Of a DNA stretch of 64,000 nucleotides, positions 1 through 7,918 are shown one piece after another. A model generated the notes under the pieces. The model was not told the DNA's origin. It worked only from the letters and a program-made list of their open reading frames with translations, and ran no database searches. Position 1 is the stretch's first letter; every line of letters starts with the position of its first letter. Made by a program: the position numbers and the translations under genes. The DNA is from Polaromonas sp. (lineage in GTDB: Bacteria; Pseudomonadota; Gammaproteobacteria; Burkholderiales; Burkholderiaceae_C), in assembly GCF_029945895.1 (NCBI RefSeq), contig NZ_JAQSDL010000104.1:1-64000 (forward strand). The letters run 5' to 3'.

Positions 1-472
1 CCACATGCGCGTTGGCGGGTGCGCAGCTGAAGGCAACGCGGCGCATCACCGGCAGATCGGGCCAGTCGTCGCCCATGAACGCGGCTTGTGACCAGTCCAG
101 TCCCAGCTCTTTCAGGGTGATCTCGGCGGCCGGTCGCTTGTTTTCGGTTCCGAAATGGGCGTGTACGATGCCGAGGGCCTGCAAGCGGGTCCGCAGCACC
201 ACGCTGTCGCGCCCGGTGATCACCGCCGGGGTGATGCCGGCGCGCTGGAGCAATTTCAGGCCATGGCCGTCGAGCGAATTGAAGCGCTTGAGGGTCTCGC
301 CCGCGGCATTGAAGCCGACCTGCGGCGTCGCCCGGGGGTCGCCTTCCGGGTATTCGCCGAAATAAAGCCCCCCGTCGGTCAGCACGCCATCGACATCGAA
401 AAACGCCACCTTGATCGTCTGCGCGCGCAGCAGCAGTTCAGCCGTGAAGTTCAAGGCCGGCACGGACCCCAT
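1..472 (-). CDS. kdsC: 3-deoxy-D-manno-octulosonate 8-phosphate phosphatase KdsC (3' end outside window)
   Basis: HAD-family phosphatase that removes phosphate from Kdo-8-phosphate in the cytosolic route to the lipopolysaccharide inner-core sugar Kdo. The visible 157 codons carry the HAD nucleophile motif DVDGVLTDGG near residue 26, the TGRDS motif near residue 84 and GDDWPDLP near residue 134; the C-terminus is cut by the window edge. The ATG at 472 overlaps the stop codon of kdsD as TGATG, so the two are translationally coupled. Family assignment rests on these motifs and on the kdsD neighbour, the usual pairing in proteobacterial Kdo/Lpt operons. lptC/lptA would be expected next, outside the window. 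Confidence 0.93.
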   Translation of the reverse strand, partial: MGSVPALNFTAELLLRAQTIKVAFFDVDGVLTDGGLYFGEYPEGDPRATPQVGFNAAGETLKRFNSLDGHGLKLLQRAGITPAVITGRDSVVLRTRLQALGIVHAHFGTENKRPAAEITLKELGLDWSQAAFMGDDWPDLPVMRRVAFSCAPANAHV

Positions 473-1464
473 CAGATCACCTTCGCACGCAGCAAGTCGT
501 TGCTGTTGAGGGCGCCGCACAAGACACCCGCGTCGTCCACCACCAGCACGCTGGTGATGCGGTACTGCTCCATCAGCGCCACGGCTTCCACAGCCAGGGC
601 GCCGGCGCGCAGGGTGCGCGGGTCGGGATGCATGACATCGGCGGCCTTGCTGGTCCGCAAATCCACCCCTTTTTCAATCAGCCGGCGCAAATCACCGTCG
701 GTGAAAATGCCGCGCACCCGGCGCGCATCATCAACGATGGCCGAAGCACCCAGGCCCTTGTTGCTCATCTCGCGCATCAGTTCCGTAAAACCGGCCTGCA
801 GGCCGACCGCCGGCACCGCCTCGCCGGTTCGCATCACATCGTCGATATGCGTCAGCAGCTTGCGCCCCAGCGCGCCGCCGGGATGGGAACGGGCAAAATC
901 TTCTTCCCTGAAACCGCGCGCATCGAGCAGGGCCACCGCCAACGCATCACCGAGCGCCAACTGCGCCGTGGTGCTGGCTGTGGGCGCAAGATTGAGCGGA
1001 CAGGCCTCCAGGTCAACCGCGCTGCTCAGGACGATGTCGGCATGCTGGGCGAGCGTCGAGTCCGCCCGGCCAGTCATGGCCAGCAACGTGACGTCGATCC
1101 GCTTCAGGGCCGGCAGGATGGCCGCCAGTTCATCCACCTCTCCCGAGTAGGAGATCGCCAGAACCACATCACCCGGTGCCACCATGCCGAGGTCACCATG
1201 ACTGGCCTCGGCCGGATGCACAAACATCGCCGGCGTGCCGGTTGAGGCCAGGGTGGCAGAAATTTTCCGGCCGATGTGGCCACTTTTGCCCATGCCCATC
1301 ACCACGACCCGGCCCTTGCAAGCCAGCATGACCTGAACAGCGTGTGCGAACTCGGGGCCGACCCGGGTCTTCAGCCCGAGCACGGCGGCGGCTTCAATAT
1401 CAAAGGTTCTGTGGGCGAGTGCCAGCGCTTGCGCAGGGTCGAATTTCGCGGGGTCAAAGCTCAT
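472..1464 (-). CDS. kdsD: arabinose-5-phosphate isomerase KdsD (KpsF/GutQ family)
   Basis: Converts ribulose-5-phosphate to arabinose-5-phosphate, the first step of Kdo synthesis. The 330-residue protein has the family's usual length and order: an N-terminal SIS sugar-isomerase domain (GMGKSGHIGRKISATLASTG near residues 57-76, then SHGDLGM and SYSGEVDE) followed by a pair of CBS domains from about residue 205 to the end (RGIFTDGDLRRL; VLVVDDAGVLCGALNSNDLLR). The start at 1464 is the first ATG and is followed by a typical N-terminus. It is the upstream gene of the kdsD-kdsC pair and is divergent from the antiporter gene at 1555, with about 90 bases between them to hold both promoters. Confidence 0.95.
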   Translation of the reverse strand: MSFDPAKFDPAQALALAHRTFDIEAAAVLGLKTRVGPEFAHAVQVMLACKGRVVVMGMGKSGHIGRKISATLASTGTPAMFVHPAEASHGDLGMVAPGDVVLAISYSGEVDELAAILPALKRIDVTLLAMTGRADSTLAQHADIVLSSAVDLEACPLNLAPTASTTAQLALGDALAVALLDARGFREEDFARSHPGGALGRKLLTHIDDVMRTGEAVPAVGLQAGFTELMREMSNKGLGASAIVDDARRVRGIFTDGDLRRLIEKGVDLRTSKAADVMHPDPRTLRAGALAVEAVALMEQYRITSVLVVDDAGVLCGALNSNDLLRAKVI

Positions 1465-1554
1465 GCCTGCATTCTATAGAGCCGCACCGGATCGGGGCCT
1501 GTCGTGTCCGCTGGCTACCCGCGTAAGAAAACACCCATCGGCTACCATCAAAGC

Positions 1555-3540
1555 ATGACCGCGCTCGAACTCACACTGCTGTACTTGCTGGCTGCTGTGC
1601 TGGGCGTGGTCACCTGCCGCTTCTTCAAGTTGCCGCCCATGCTGGGCTACCTGGCGGTCGGGGTGGTGATTGGCCCGAACGCGCTGGCGCTGGCGAAAAA
1701 CTCCGATGGCGTGCGTCACCTCGGCGAATTCGGCGTGGTTTTCCTGATGTTCGTGATCGGGCTGGAGTTCAATCTGCCCAAGCTGCGCTCCATGCGGCGT
1801 CACGTCTTCGGCCTGGGCATGCTCCAGGTCGTGTCAACAATCGTGCTGGCCACGGTCGGCTCCCTGTTCCTGGCGTCGCTGGCACCCACGCTCTGGAAGA
1901 TGCCGTGGCAGACGGCGCTGGCGCTCTCCGGCGCCGTGGCCATGAGCAGCACCGCCGTGGTGGTCAAACTGCTGTCCGAGCGGCTCGAGCTCGACTCGGA
2001 ACACGGCAAACGCGTGATGGGCGTGCTGCTGTTCCAGGATCTGGCCGTGGTGCCGCTGCTGGTGCTGATCCCCGCGCTGGGCGCCTCCCCCGACAAGCTG
2101 CTGATGGCGCTGGCCATTGCCGGGCTCAAGGCAACGGTGCTGGTCGGCCTGCTGCTGACTGGCGGGCAGCGCGTCATGCGCTGGTGGCTCACGCTGGTGG
2201 CCAGGCGCAAAAGCGACGAGCTTTTTGTGCTGAACCTGCTGCTGGTCACGCTGGCGCTGGCCTGGCTCACCGAGCTGGCCGGATTGAGCTTGGCACTCGG
2301 CGCGTTCATCGCGGGCATGTTGATCTCGGAGACCGAATTCAAGCACCAGGTGGAAACCGACATCCGGCCCTTCCACGATGTGCTGCTCGGGTTGTTTTTC
2401 ATCAGCATCGGCATGATGCTGGACTGGCGCCTGGTGCTTGAGCGCTGGCCGCTGGTGCTGCTGCTGCTGACCGTGCCGGTGCTGTTCAAGCTGGTCATGA
2501 TCACGGCGCTGGCGCGCGCCCTGGGCGCCACCACCGGCGTCTCGCTGCGCACCGGCCTGTACCTGGCGCAGGCCGGCGAGTTCGGCTTTGTGCTGCTGAC
2601 GCTGGCGCAGGGCAACAACCTGGTTCCCCCATCGCTGCTCAACCCCATCCTGGCCAGCATGGTGCTGTCGATGCTGGCCACGCCTTTCATCATCATGTAC
2701 AGCAACCGCATCGTGATGAAGCTGGTCTCCAGCGAATGGCTGCAGCAGTCGCTGCAGATGACCACGATTGCGCGCAAGTCCATCAACACCGACCGGCACG
2801 TGATCGTCTGCGGCTACGGTCGCTGCGGCCAGAACCTGGGCCACATGCTGGAGCGAGAAGGCATTCCCTACATCGCGCTGGACCTGGACCCGGACCGGGT
2901 GCGCCAGGCGGCCGCCGCCGGCGATTCGGTGGTGTTCGGCGACGCCGTGCGGCTGCAGTCACTGATGGCGGCCGGACTGGCGCGCGCCAGCGCCGTGGTG
3001 GTGACTTACCTGGACACCGCCAGTGCGCTCAAGGTGCTGGCCAACATCCGTGCCCATGCGCCCACCGTGCCCGTGATTGTGCGCACGGTGGACGACCGCG
3101 ACCTGGAAAAACTGCAGGCCGCTGGCGCCACCGAGGTGGTGCCCGAAGCCATCGAAGCCAGCCTGATGCTGGCCAGCCATGCCCTGGCACTGGTGGGCGT
3201 GCCCATGCGCCGCGTGATCCGCGTGGTGCAGGACCAGCGCGATGCGCGCTACAACCTGCTACGCGGCTACTTCCGCGGTGCTGACGACGACACGACCGGC
3301 GACCTGGAACAGGAACGCCTGGCCACCGTCACGCTGCCGCTGGGCATCAAGTCGGCCGGTCGGCCATTGAGCGAGTTTGCCCTGCACGCGACGGGTGTGC
3401 GCGTGGTCAGCCTGCGCCGGGGCGGCGGCAAGACCCTGGAAGCGCTGGACAACACACTGCTCGAAGGCGGCGACACGCTGGTTCTGTCGGGCAACTCCGA
3501 AGCCCTGGCGCTGGCCGAGCAGAAACTTTTACGCGGCTGA
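1555..3540 (+). CDS. CPA2-family cation:proton antiporter with RCK domains (KefB/YbaL type)
   Basis: Inner-membrane monovalent cation/proton antiporter of 661 residues. About twelve hydrophobic segments fill residues 1-385 (Na_H_Exchanger fold, with the conserved LGEFGVVFLMFVIGLE and LAQAGEFGFVL stretches). A TrkA-N/RCK nucleotide-binding domain follows (HVIVCGYGRCGQNL near residue 416), then a TrkA-C domain to the end. I chose the ATG at 1555 because the membrane segment begins directly after it; the longer frame from 1504 adds only hydrophilic residues. Substrate (K+ or Na+) and ligand (glutathione, NAD(H)) cannot be read from the sequence, so I do not choose between KefB, KefC and YbaL. 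Confidence 0.9.
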   Translation: MTALELTLLYLLAAVLGVVTCRFFKLPPMLGYLAVGVVIGPNALALAKNSDGVRHLGEFGVVFLMFVIGLEFNLPKLRSMRRHVFGLGMLQVVSTIVLATVGSLFLASLAPTLWKMPWQTALALSGAVAMSSTAVVVKLLSERLELDSEHGKRVMGVLLFQDLAVVPLLVLIPALGASPDKLLMALAIAGLKATVLVGLLLTGGQRVMRWWLTLVARRKSDELFVLNLLLVTLALAWLTELAGLSLALGAFIAGMLISETEFKHQVETDIRPFHDVLLGLFFISIGMMLDWRLVLERWPLVLLLLTVPVLFKLVMITALARALGATTGVSLRTGLYLAQAGEFGFVLLTLAQGNNLVPPSLLNPILASMVLSMLATPFIIMYSNRIVMKLVSSEWLQQSLQMTTIARKSINTDRHVIVCGYGRCGQNLGHMLEREGIPYIALDLDPDRVRQAAAAGDSVVFGDAVRLQSLMAAGLARASAVVVTYLDTASALKVLANIRAHAPTVPVIVRTVDDRDLEKLQAAGATEVVPEAIEASLMLASHALALVGVPMRRVIRVVQDQRDARYNLLRGYFRGADDDTTGDLEQERLATVTLPLGIKSAGRPLSEFALHATGVRVVSLRRGGGKTLEALDNTLLEGGDTLVLSGNSEALALAEQKLLRG

Positions 3541-3548
3541 ACGCTCCC

Positions 3549-4097
3549 ATGTTGATGGACCGACGACTTTTCACCAGCGTACTGCTGGCCACCCCCTGGA
3601 TGGCGGGCGCGCAAACCGACCCGCTCGCCGCCCGCCTTCGCGCCGGCGCCTGCGTGGTGTTGCTGCGCCATGCGCAGACCGTGCCCGGCATCGGCGACCC
3701 GCCGGACTTTCGCCTTGACCAGTGCAGCACGCAGCGCAACCTCAGCGATGAAGGGCGCCTGCAGGCTGGGCGTATCGGCCAGTGGTTCACGTCCCGCAGC
3801 CTGCAACCCCGCGCGGTCCGGTCCAGCGCCTGGTGCCGCTGCAAGGACACGGCCGACCTGGCATTCGGCAACCACCAGGTCTGGCCGGCGCTCAATTCGT
3901 TTTTCGGGTCCGGCGGCAGGGAAACCCAGACCGCTCAATTGCGCGCTGCACTGGGCCGCGTCCCGGCGGGCCAATTCGAGGTCTGGGTCACCCACCAGGT
4001 CAACATGACAGCGCTGACCGGTGAAGGCATGACGATGGGAGAGGGCCTGGTGGTCGATGCAAGAGGCAAAATGGTGGCCCGCAGCACTTTTGGCTAG
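3549..4097 (+). CDS. exported histidine phosphatase family protein
   Basis: Small (182 aa) histidine-phosphatase (phosphoglycerate-mutase superfamily) protein with an N-terminal signal-like segment ([20 protein letters not shown]), so it probably acts in the periplasm. The catalytic RHG-type motif appears as LLRHAQT near residue 40 and the distal histidine as VTHQVN near residue 146, so the active site looks intact. It starts 8 bases after the antiporter stop and ends 4 bases before apt, suggesting a three-gene operon. The substrate is unknown; similar short exported members include Ais-like proteins. Confidence 0.82.
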   Translation: MLMDRRLFTSVLLATPWMAGAQTDPLAARLRAGACVVLLRHAQTVPGIGDPPDFRLDQCSTQRNLSDEGRLQAGRIGQWFTSRSLQPRAVRSSAWCRCKDTADLAFGNHQVWPALNSFFGSGGRETQTAQLRAALGRVPAGQFEVWVTHQVNMTALTGEGMTMGEGLVVDARGKMVARSTFG

Positions 4098-4101
4098 ACC
4101 C

Positions 4102-4668
4102 ATGCCCTCCAACCGCGACGCATTCGATTTCGGCCCCTATCTCCGCAGCCACATCCGTACCGTGCCCGACTGGCCGACACCCGGTGTCCAGTTTCGCGAC
4201 ATCACGCCGCTGCTGCAGGACCCGAAAGTGTTCCGTGTGCTGATTGACGCCTTTGTGCACCGCTACATGGATCCGGCACTGCGCCCCGATGTGGTGGCCG
4301 GGCTGGATGCCCGCGGCTTCATTCTGGGCGCGGTCGTGGCTTACGAGCTCAACATCGGTTTTGTGCCGATCCGCAAAAAAGGCAAACTGCCTTTCACCAC
4401 CGTGCAGGAAACCTATGAACTGGAGTACGGCAGCGCTACTGTCGAACTGCACACTGACGCGGTCAAGACAGGGGACAAAGTGCTGCTGATCGACGACCTC
4501 ATCGCCACCGGCGGCACCATGATGGCCGGGAAAAAGCTGCTGGAGAAACTGGGCGCCCGCGTCACCGAAGGCGCTGCCATTGTGGACCTGCCGGAGCTGG
4601 GCGGCTCCGCCAAACTGCGTGGGGCCGGTCTGCCGCTGTTCACCCTGGTGGACTTCGCCGGTCACTGA
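4102..4668 (+). CDS. apt: adenine phosphoribosyltransferase
   Basis: Purine salvage enzyme: adenine plus PRPP gives AMP. The 188-residue product has the family length, the N-terminal [17 protein letters not shown] block that precedes the adenine-binding loop, and the PRPP-binding motif [17 protein letters not shown] near residue 130. The start ATG at 4102 is preceded within a few bases by the stop of the histidine phosphatase gene, so apt is probably co-transcribed with it. A dispersed repeat copy follows its stop. Confidence 0.96.
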   Translation: MPSNRDAFDFGPYLRSHIRTVPDWPTPGVQFRDITPLLQDPKVFRVLIDAFVHRYMDPALRPDVVAGLDARGFILGAVVAYELNIGFVPIRKKGKLPFTTVQETYELEYGSATVELHTDAVKTGDKVLLIDDLIATGGTMMAGKKLLEKLGARVTEGAAIVDLPELGGSAKLRGAGLPLFTLVDFAGH

Positions 4669-4681
4669 GGCCGGCTGGATA

Positions 4682-4728
4682 CTATCATTTCAATAGCTGT
4701 TCGCGCTTATCCAGCAAGGGCTGAAGCA
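4682..4728 (+). repeat. dispersed intergenic repeat family A, copy 1
   Basis: Degenerate copy of the 50-60 base repeat found 15 times in this window. Recognisable parts are CTATCATTTCAATAGCTG and GCAAGGGCTG. It lies between the convergent ends of apt and the gene at 4748. Confidence 0.75.
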
Positions 4729-4747
4729 CGAAAGTATTGAATGTTTC

Positions 4748-5539
4748 CTACAGCAGATCGCCGTACTGCGTGGCGCTGAGCGCCGGCACCGAGGCGGGGG
4801 ACTCCGGCATCTCGGTGTCTTCAAAACCGGTGAGCAGGGTGTAGGAATGCGGGCCGCTGCGGGTGGTCACGCCTTTTGCCGCCACCGGCGCTGCTCCGCC
4901 GCTGGCGGACGCGGCGGCCAGGGCCTGCTTGAAGGCGGCCACTTCGTCGGCCTGGATGGGTTCATAACGCGAAGCGACCGGAGCCGCGACCGCCGTCTCG
5001 GCGGCGGCAACAACAGCAACGGCCGCCGCGGCGGGCGCGCTGTGGGACCTGGCCCCCTGGGCGCTGGGCTGGGGGCGGCCGATTGCGACCAGCTCGTTCA
5101 TGCGCCAGTAGACGGCCGTCACGCGGATGTTGTAACGCGACTTGGCGCTCTGGGCGATCATCACCTCGATTTCCGCCAGTCGATCGGTCTGGCCGCCGAA
5201 CTCCTGCGCCAGGTCCATCATGACCATGAACTGGTCACCGCGCGGGTCCAGCGACAACACCTTGAATTTGTAGCTGGCCGACAGGACGCCGGCGCGGATC
5301 ATGGCCTCGCGCACGGCGGCATACAGCAACTCCCTCTTGGCGTGCCGCTGGGATTTCTGCTCGCCCCCGTGTTCGCCGGTTTTAAGGGGTGTGGGCACCG
5401 AAGCCCTGGGTCGCGCGCCCGCTACCGGTCGGGTACGCTCGTCGCGCGTCAGACCCGAACTGTCGACATCGGGCCGCGCCTTGCGGGAGACATGCCGTTC
5501 GTTGCTGGAGGTACCGGAAAACCAACTGAAAAATGACAT
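4748..5539 (-). CDS. conserved-looking hypothetical protein
   Basis: Unrecognised 263-residue protein. No signal peptide; begins MSFFSWFSG and has a charged N-terminal third. A middle segment (about residues 70-160) looks folded, with helix-rich sequence (ELLYAAVREAMIRAGVLS), a strand pair (YKFKVLSLDPRGDQFMVMMDL) and a further helix. An Ala-rich low-complexity linker follows (residues 165-190), then a conserved-looking C-terminal tail. Apparently a single-gene unit read away from the gene at 6287, with its own promoter near 5615-5642. I recognise no domain and propose no function. Confidence 0.75.
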   Translation of the reverse strand: MSFFSWFSGTSSNERHVSRKARPDVDSSGLTRDERTRPVAGARPRASVPTPLKTGEHGGEQKSQRHAKRELLYAAVREAMIRAGVLSASYKFKVLSLDPRGDQFMVMMDLAQEFGGQTDRLAEIEVMIAQSAKSRYNIRVTAVYWRMNELVAIGRPQPSAQGARSHSAPAAAAVAVVAAAETAVAAPVASRYEPIQADEVAAFKQALAAASASGGAAPVAAKGVTTRSGPHSYTLLTGFEDTEMPESPASVPALSATQYGDLL

Positions 5540-5588
5540 CGCCTGGCGCCTGCAAAATGATGGCTGCGCAAGCAGCGATCGGGGTGGT

Positions 5589-5607
5589 GTTGCAGGGGGC
5601 CTGCAAC
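5589..5607 (-). promoter_or_regulatory. perfect inverted repeat in the leader of the 4748-5539 gene
   Basis: GTTGCAGG and CCTGCAAC, 8-base perfect arms with a GGG spacer, just downstream of the predicted -10. It could be a repressor operator or an RNA hairpin in the 5' leader; there is no T-run, so it is not an obvious terminator. Confidence 0.45.
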
Positions 5608-5614
5608 TTTCATG

Positions 5615-5642
5615 GGTCTAGTTTACTGAGTCCTCTTGTCAA
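5615..5642 (-). promoter_or_regulatory. sigma70-like promoter of the 4748-5539 gene
   Basis: On the minus strand a perfect -35 TTGACA (5642-5637) is followed after 16 bases by TAGACC (5620-5615) as a fair -10. It lies about 75 bases upstream of the start codon at 5539. Confidence 0.5.
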
Positions 5643-5795
5643 GACAGCCCGCGCCGGGCGGCCGGAAGGTACCGCTCATACGTCCTGGCGCCTATCCCTG
5701 CAATAAATCACGCTATGGCCACCTGAATGCACCGCCGGGGTCTTCTGTGCGCCCGCTTTTGTGGTGGCGCCACCACTGGCCACGACCCAGCGCCC

Positions 5796-6287
5796 TCAGG
5801 TGACCGCTACACGCTTGGGACGGTTGTACAGCCGCTTGGCCAACACCCCGCCCATGCCCAGACACAACTCCAGCGCGATCGGGCTGTTCCGGTTCGACAG
5901 CTCCTTGAAACGAATCGCCGTGAGGCACCAGAGTTGGCAGGCGTTGGACGCCTGCACGGTGGCGTTACGCGGCAGGCGCGAGAAAAAAGCACCTTCACCC
6001 ACCAGCGAGCCCGCTGCCACCATGGCCAGCCGTACGCGGCCCTTCTCGTCCTGGTAGTGAACGCTCAGCGTTCCGCTCTCGACAAAATACAGGGTCTGGT
6101 CCGCAGAACCCTGCTCGATCAGCGACTGCCCCGCTTGCAAAGCGAAAGGCTGCATGTAGCCGGCCAGAACCTCCCACTGCTGAGCGGTGAGCTGGCAGCG
6201 CAAGGCGTCGCTGGCATGGCTGTGCGCCATGGCATTGACCAGCCCCTGGATGTCAAAGCGGACTGAAGTCGGGAGTGGAGCGTTCAT
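5796..6287 (-). CDS. stand-alone cyclic-nucleotide-binding domain protein
   Basis: A 163-residue protein made almost entirely of a Crp/Fnr-type cNMP-binding beta roll: LIEQGSADQTLYFVESGTLSVHYQD and the phosphate-binding-cassette region GSLVGEGAFFSRLPRNATVQA. The C-terminal DNA-binding helix-turn-helix of Crp/Fnr regulators is missing; the chain stops after one predicted helix (LCLGMGGVLAKRLYNR). It may therefore act by protein contact, not as a transcription factor, but ligand and partner are unknown. The ATG at 6287 was preferred over an upstream in-frame start at 6326 because the intervening residues look non-coding. It sits alone, downstream of mnmE on the same strand. Confidence 0.8.
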   Translation of the reverse strand: MNAPLPTSVRFDIQGLVNAMAHSHASDALRCQLTAQQWEVLAGYMQPFALQAGQSLIEQGSADQTLYFVESGTLSVHYQDEKGRVRLAMVAAGSLVGEGAFFSRLPRNATVQASNACQLWCLTAIRFKELSNRNSPIALELCLGMGGVLAKRLYNRPKRVAVT

Positions 6288-6424
6288 GATGGACGGAAGA
6301 TACCCTTCGCCGGTGCCTTGCCGCAAGAGACGTTAACGCCCCTTTACACCTGATACACCGGCAAGCCACATCCTGTCTTCGCGGCGCCACGGGCAGCAAA
6401 GGCAAGGCACCTGCCGTCAGTGAA

Positions 6425-7873
6425 TTATTTGCCGATGCAGAATTTCGAGAAGATCTCGCCGAGCAGGTCGTCGGTCGTGAACTGTCCGGTGATGTCACCC
6501 AGGGCGTTCTGGGCCTGGCGCAGGTCTTCCGCCAGCAGATCCAGCGCAGGCGCCGTTGCGTGCAGTTGGGCGGCAGCCCGCGCGAGTTGGGTCTCGACCC
6601 GGCGAAGCGCCCGCACATGGCGCTCACGGGCCATGAACACGCCTTCGGGCGCGGCCTGCCAGCCCACCACCTGCAGCAACTGCTGGCGCAGTTGCTGCAA
6701 GCCGGCGCCGGTCTTGGCGGAAATGAGCACGCCGCCAGAAACTGCTGCCAGCACGTCGGCACCGGCCATGTCGGACTTGTTCCAGACATCAATCACCGGC
6801 GTGTTGGCAGGCAGCCGGTCGGCAATGGCGGCCGCGATTTCTGCGTCCGCCGCGAGGTAGTTCATGGCAATGCGGAGGTCCTCTGGCGTGTGCTGGCGCG
6901 TCAGGTCGTGCAGGAACAGCACCGCATCTGCGCTCTGGATTTCCGTCCAGGCGCGCTCAATGCCGATTTTTTCGACCTCGTCGACTTCGGGCAGCAAACT
7001 GTCGCGCAGGCCGGCGGTATCCACCACATGCAGGGGCACCCCGTCGATCTGGATCAGCTCGCTGACCTTGTCCCGCGTGGTGCCGGCCACCGGCGTGACG
7101 ATGGCCAGCTCGGCACCCGCCAGCGCATTGAGCAGCGAGCTCTTGCCGGCGTTGGGCTGGCCGGCAATGACGACCTTGATCCCCTCCCGCAGGATGGCGC
7201 CCTGCTGCGTACGCTGCAGCACCGTGGCCAGCGTCTGCTGCAGGCGGGTCAGCTGCCCCTGGGCATCGGCCTTCTGCAGAAAATCAATGTCTTCCTCGGG
7301 GAAATCGAGGGTGGCCTCCACCAGCATGCGCAGGTGCACCAGCTGGTCGAGCAGCACACGCACCTCTCTGGAAAACTCCCCGGACAGCGAGCGGGCCGCC
7401 GATCGGGCAGCGGTCTCGGTACTGGCGTCAATCAGGTCGGCAATGGCCTCGGCCTGCGCCAGGTCGATCTTGTCGTTCAGGAAGGCGCGTTCGGTGAACT
7501 CGCCGGGCTCCGCCAGGCGCAGGCCGGCGAGCCGCGGCTGGCCCGTGACGGCATCATGTTCTGCCGCCGCCTCCAGGCAACGTGCCAGCAGCAGCTGCAG
7601 CACCACCGGCCCGCCATGCGCCTGCAGTTCGAGCACATCTTCGCCGGTGTAGGAATGCGGTGCCGGGAAAAAAATCGCCAGCCCTTGGTCGATAACCTGC
7701 CCACGTGTATCCAGAAAAGGCAGGTAAGTCGCGTGGCGTGGCTGCAAAGTGCGGCCGCACAGGGCCGCGAGGACAGGCGCAAGGTTCTTGCCCGAGAGCC
7801 GCACAATGCCCACCGCCCCGCGTCCGGGGGCGGTGGCTATCGCTGCGATGGGATCGTGGTGACGGGCAAGCAT
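6425..7873 (-). CDS. mnmE: tRNA uridine-5-carboxymethylaminomethyl(34) synthesis GTPase MnmE
   Basis: GTPase that works with MnmG to install the carboxymethylaminomethyl group at wobble U34 of certain tRNAs. The 482-residue protein has the N-terminal tetrahydrofolate-binding domain ([20 protein letters not shown]), a helical middle and an inserted G domain with [16 protein letters not shown] (G1), DTAGLRD (G3) and NKSD (G4). It ends in the invariant C-terminal FCIGK, which carries the catalytic cysteine. Its partner mnmG is also in this window but some 54 kb away. It lies downstream of yidC on the same strand, in the usual rpmH-rnpA-yidD-yidC-mnmE order. Confidence 0.97.
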   Translation of the reverse strand: MLARHHDPIAAIATAPGRGAVGIVRLSGKNLAPVLAALCGRTLQPRHATYLPFLDTRGQVIDQGLAIFFPAPHSYTGEDVLELQAHGGPVVLQLLLARCLEAAAEHDAVTGQPRLAGLRLAEPGEFTERAFLNDKIDLAQAEAIADLIDASTETAARSAARSLSGEFSREVRVLLDQLVHLRMLVEATLDFPEEDIDFLQKADAQGQLTRLQQTLATVLQRTQQGAILREGIKVVIAGQPNAGKSSLLNALAGAELAIVTPVAGTTRDKVSELIQIDGVPLHVVDTAGLRDSLLPEVDEVEKIGIERAWTEIQSADAVLFLHDLTRQHTPEDLRIAMNYLAADAEIAAAIADRLPANTPVIDVWNKSDMAGADVLAAVSGGVLISAKTGAGLQQLRQQLLQVVGWQAAPEGVFMARERHVRALRRVETQLARAAAQLHATAPALDLLAEDLRQAQNALGDITGQFTTDDLLGEIFSKFCIGK

Positions 7874-7887
7874 GGGGGCACCATGTT

Positions 7888-7917
7888 AAAGGGCCGCGAA
7901 GCGGCCCTTTTTTTCAG
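7888..7917. terminator. rho-independent hairpin between yidC and mnmE
   Basis: AAAGGGCCGC, loop GAA, GCGGCCCTTT, followed on the plus strand by four further T residues. On the minus strand, where the genes run, the downstream T-run is only three bases. It could terminate or attenuate yidC transcription before mnmE. Confidence 0.6.
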
Positions 7918-7918
7918 C

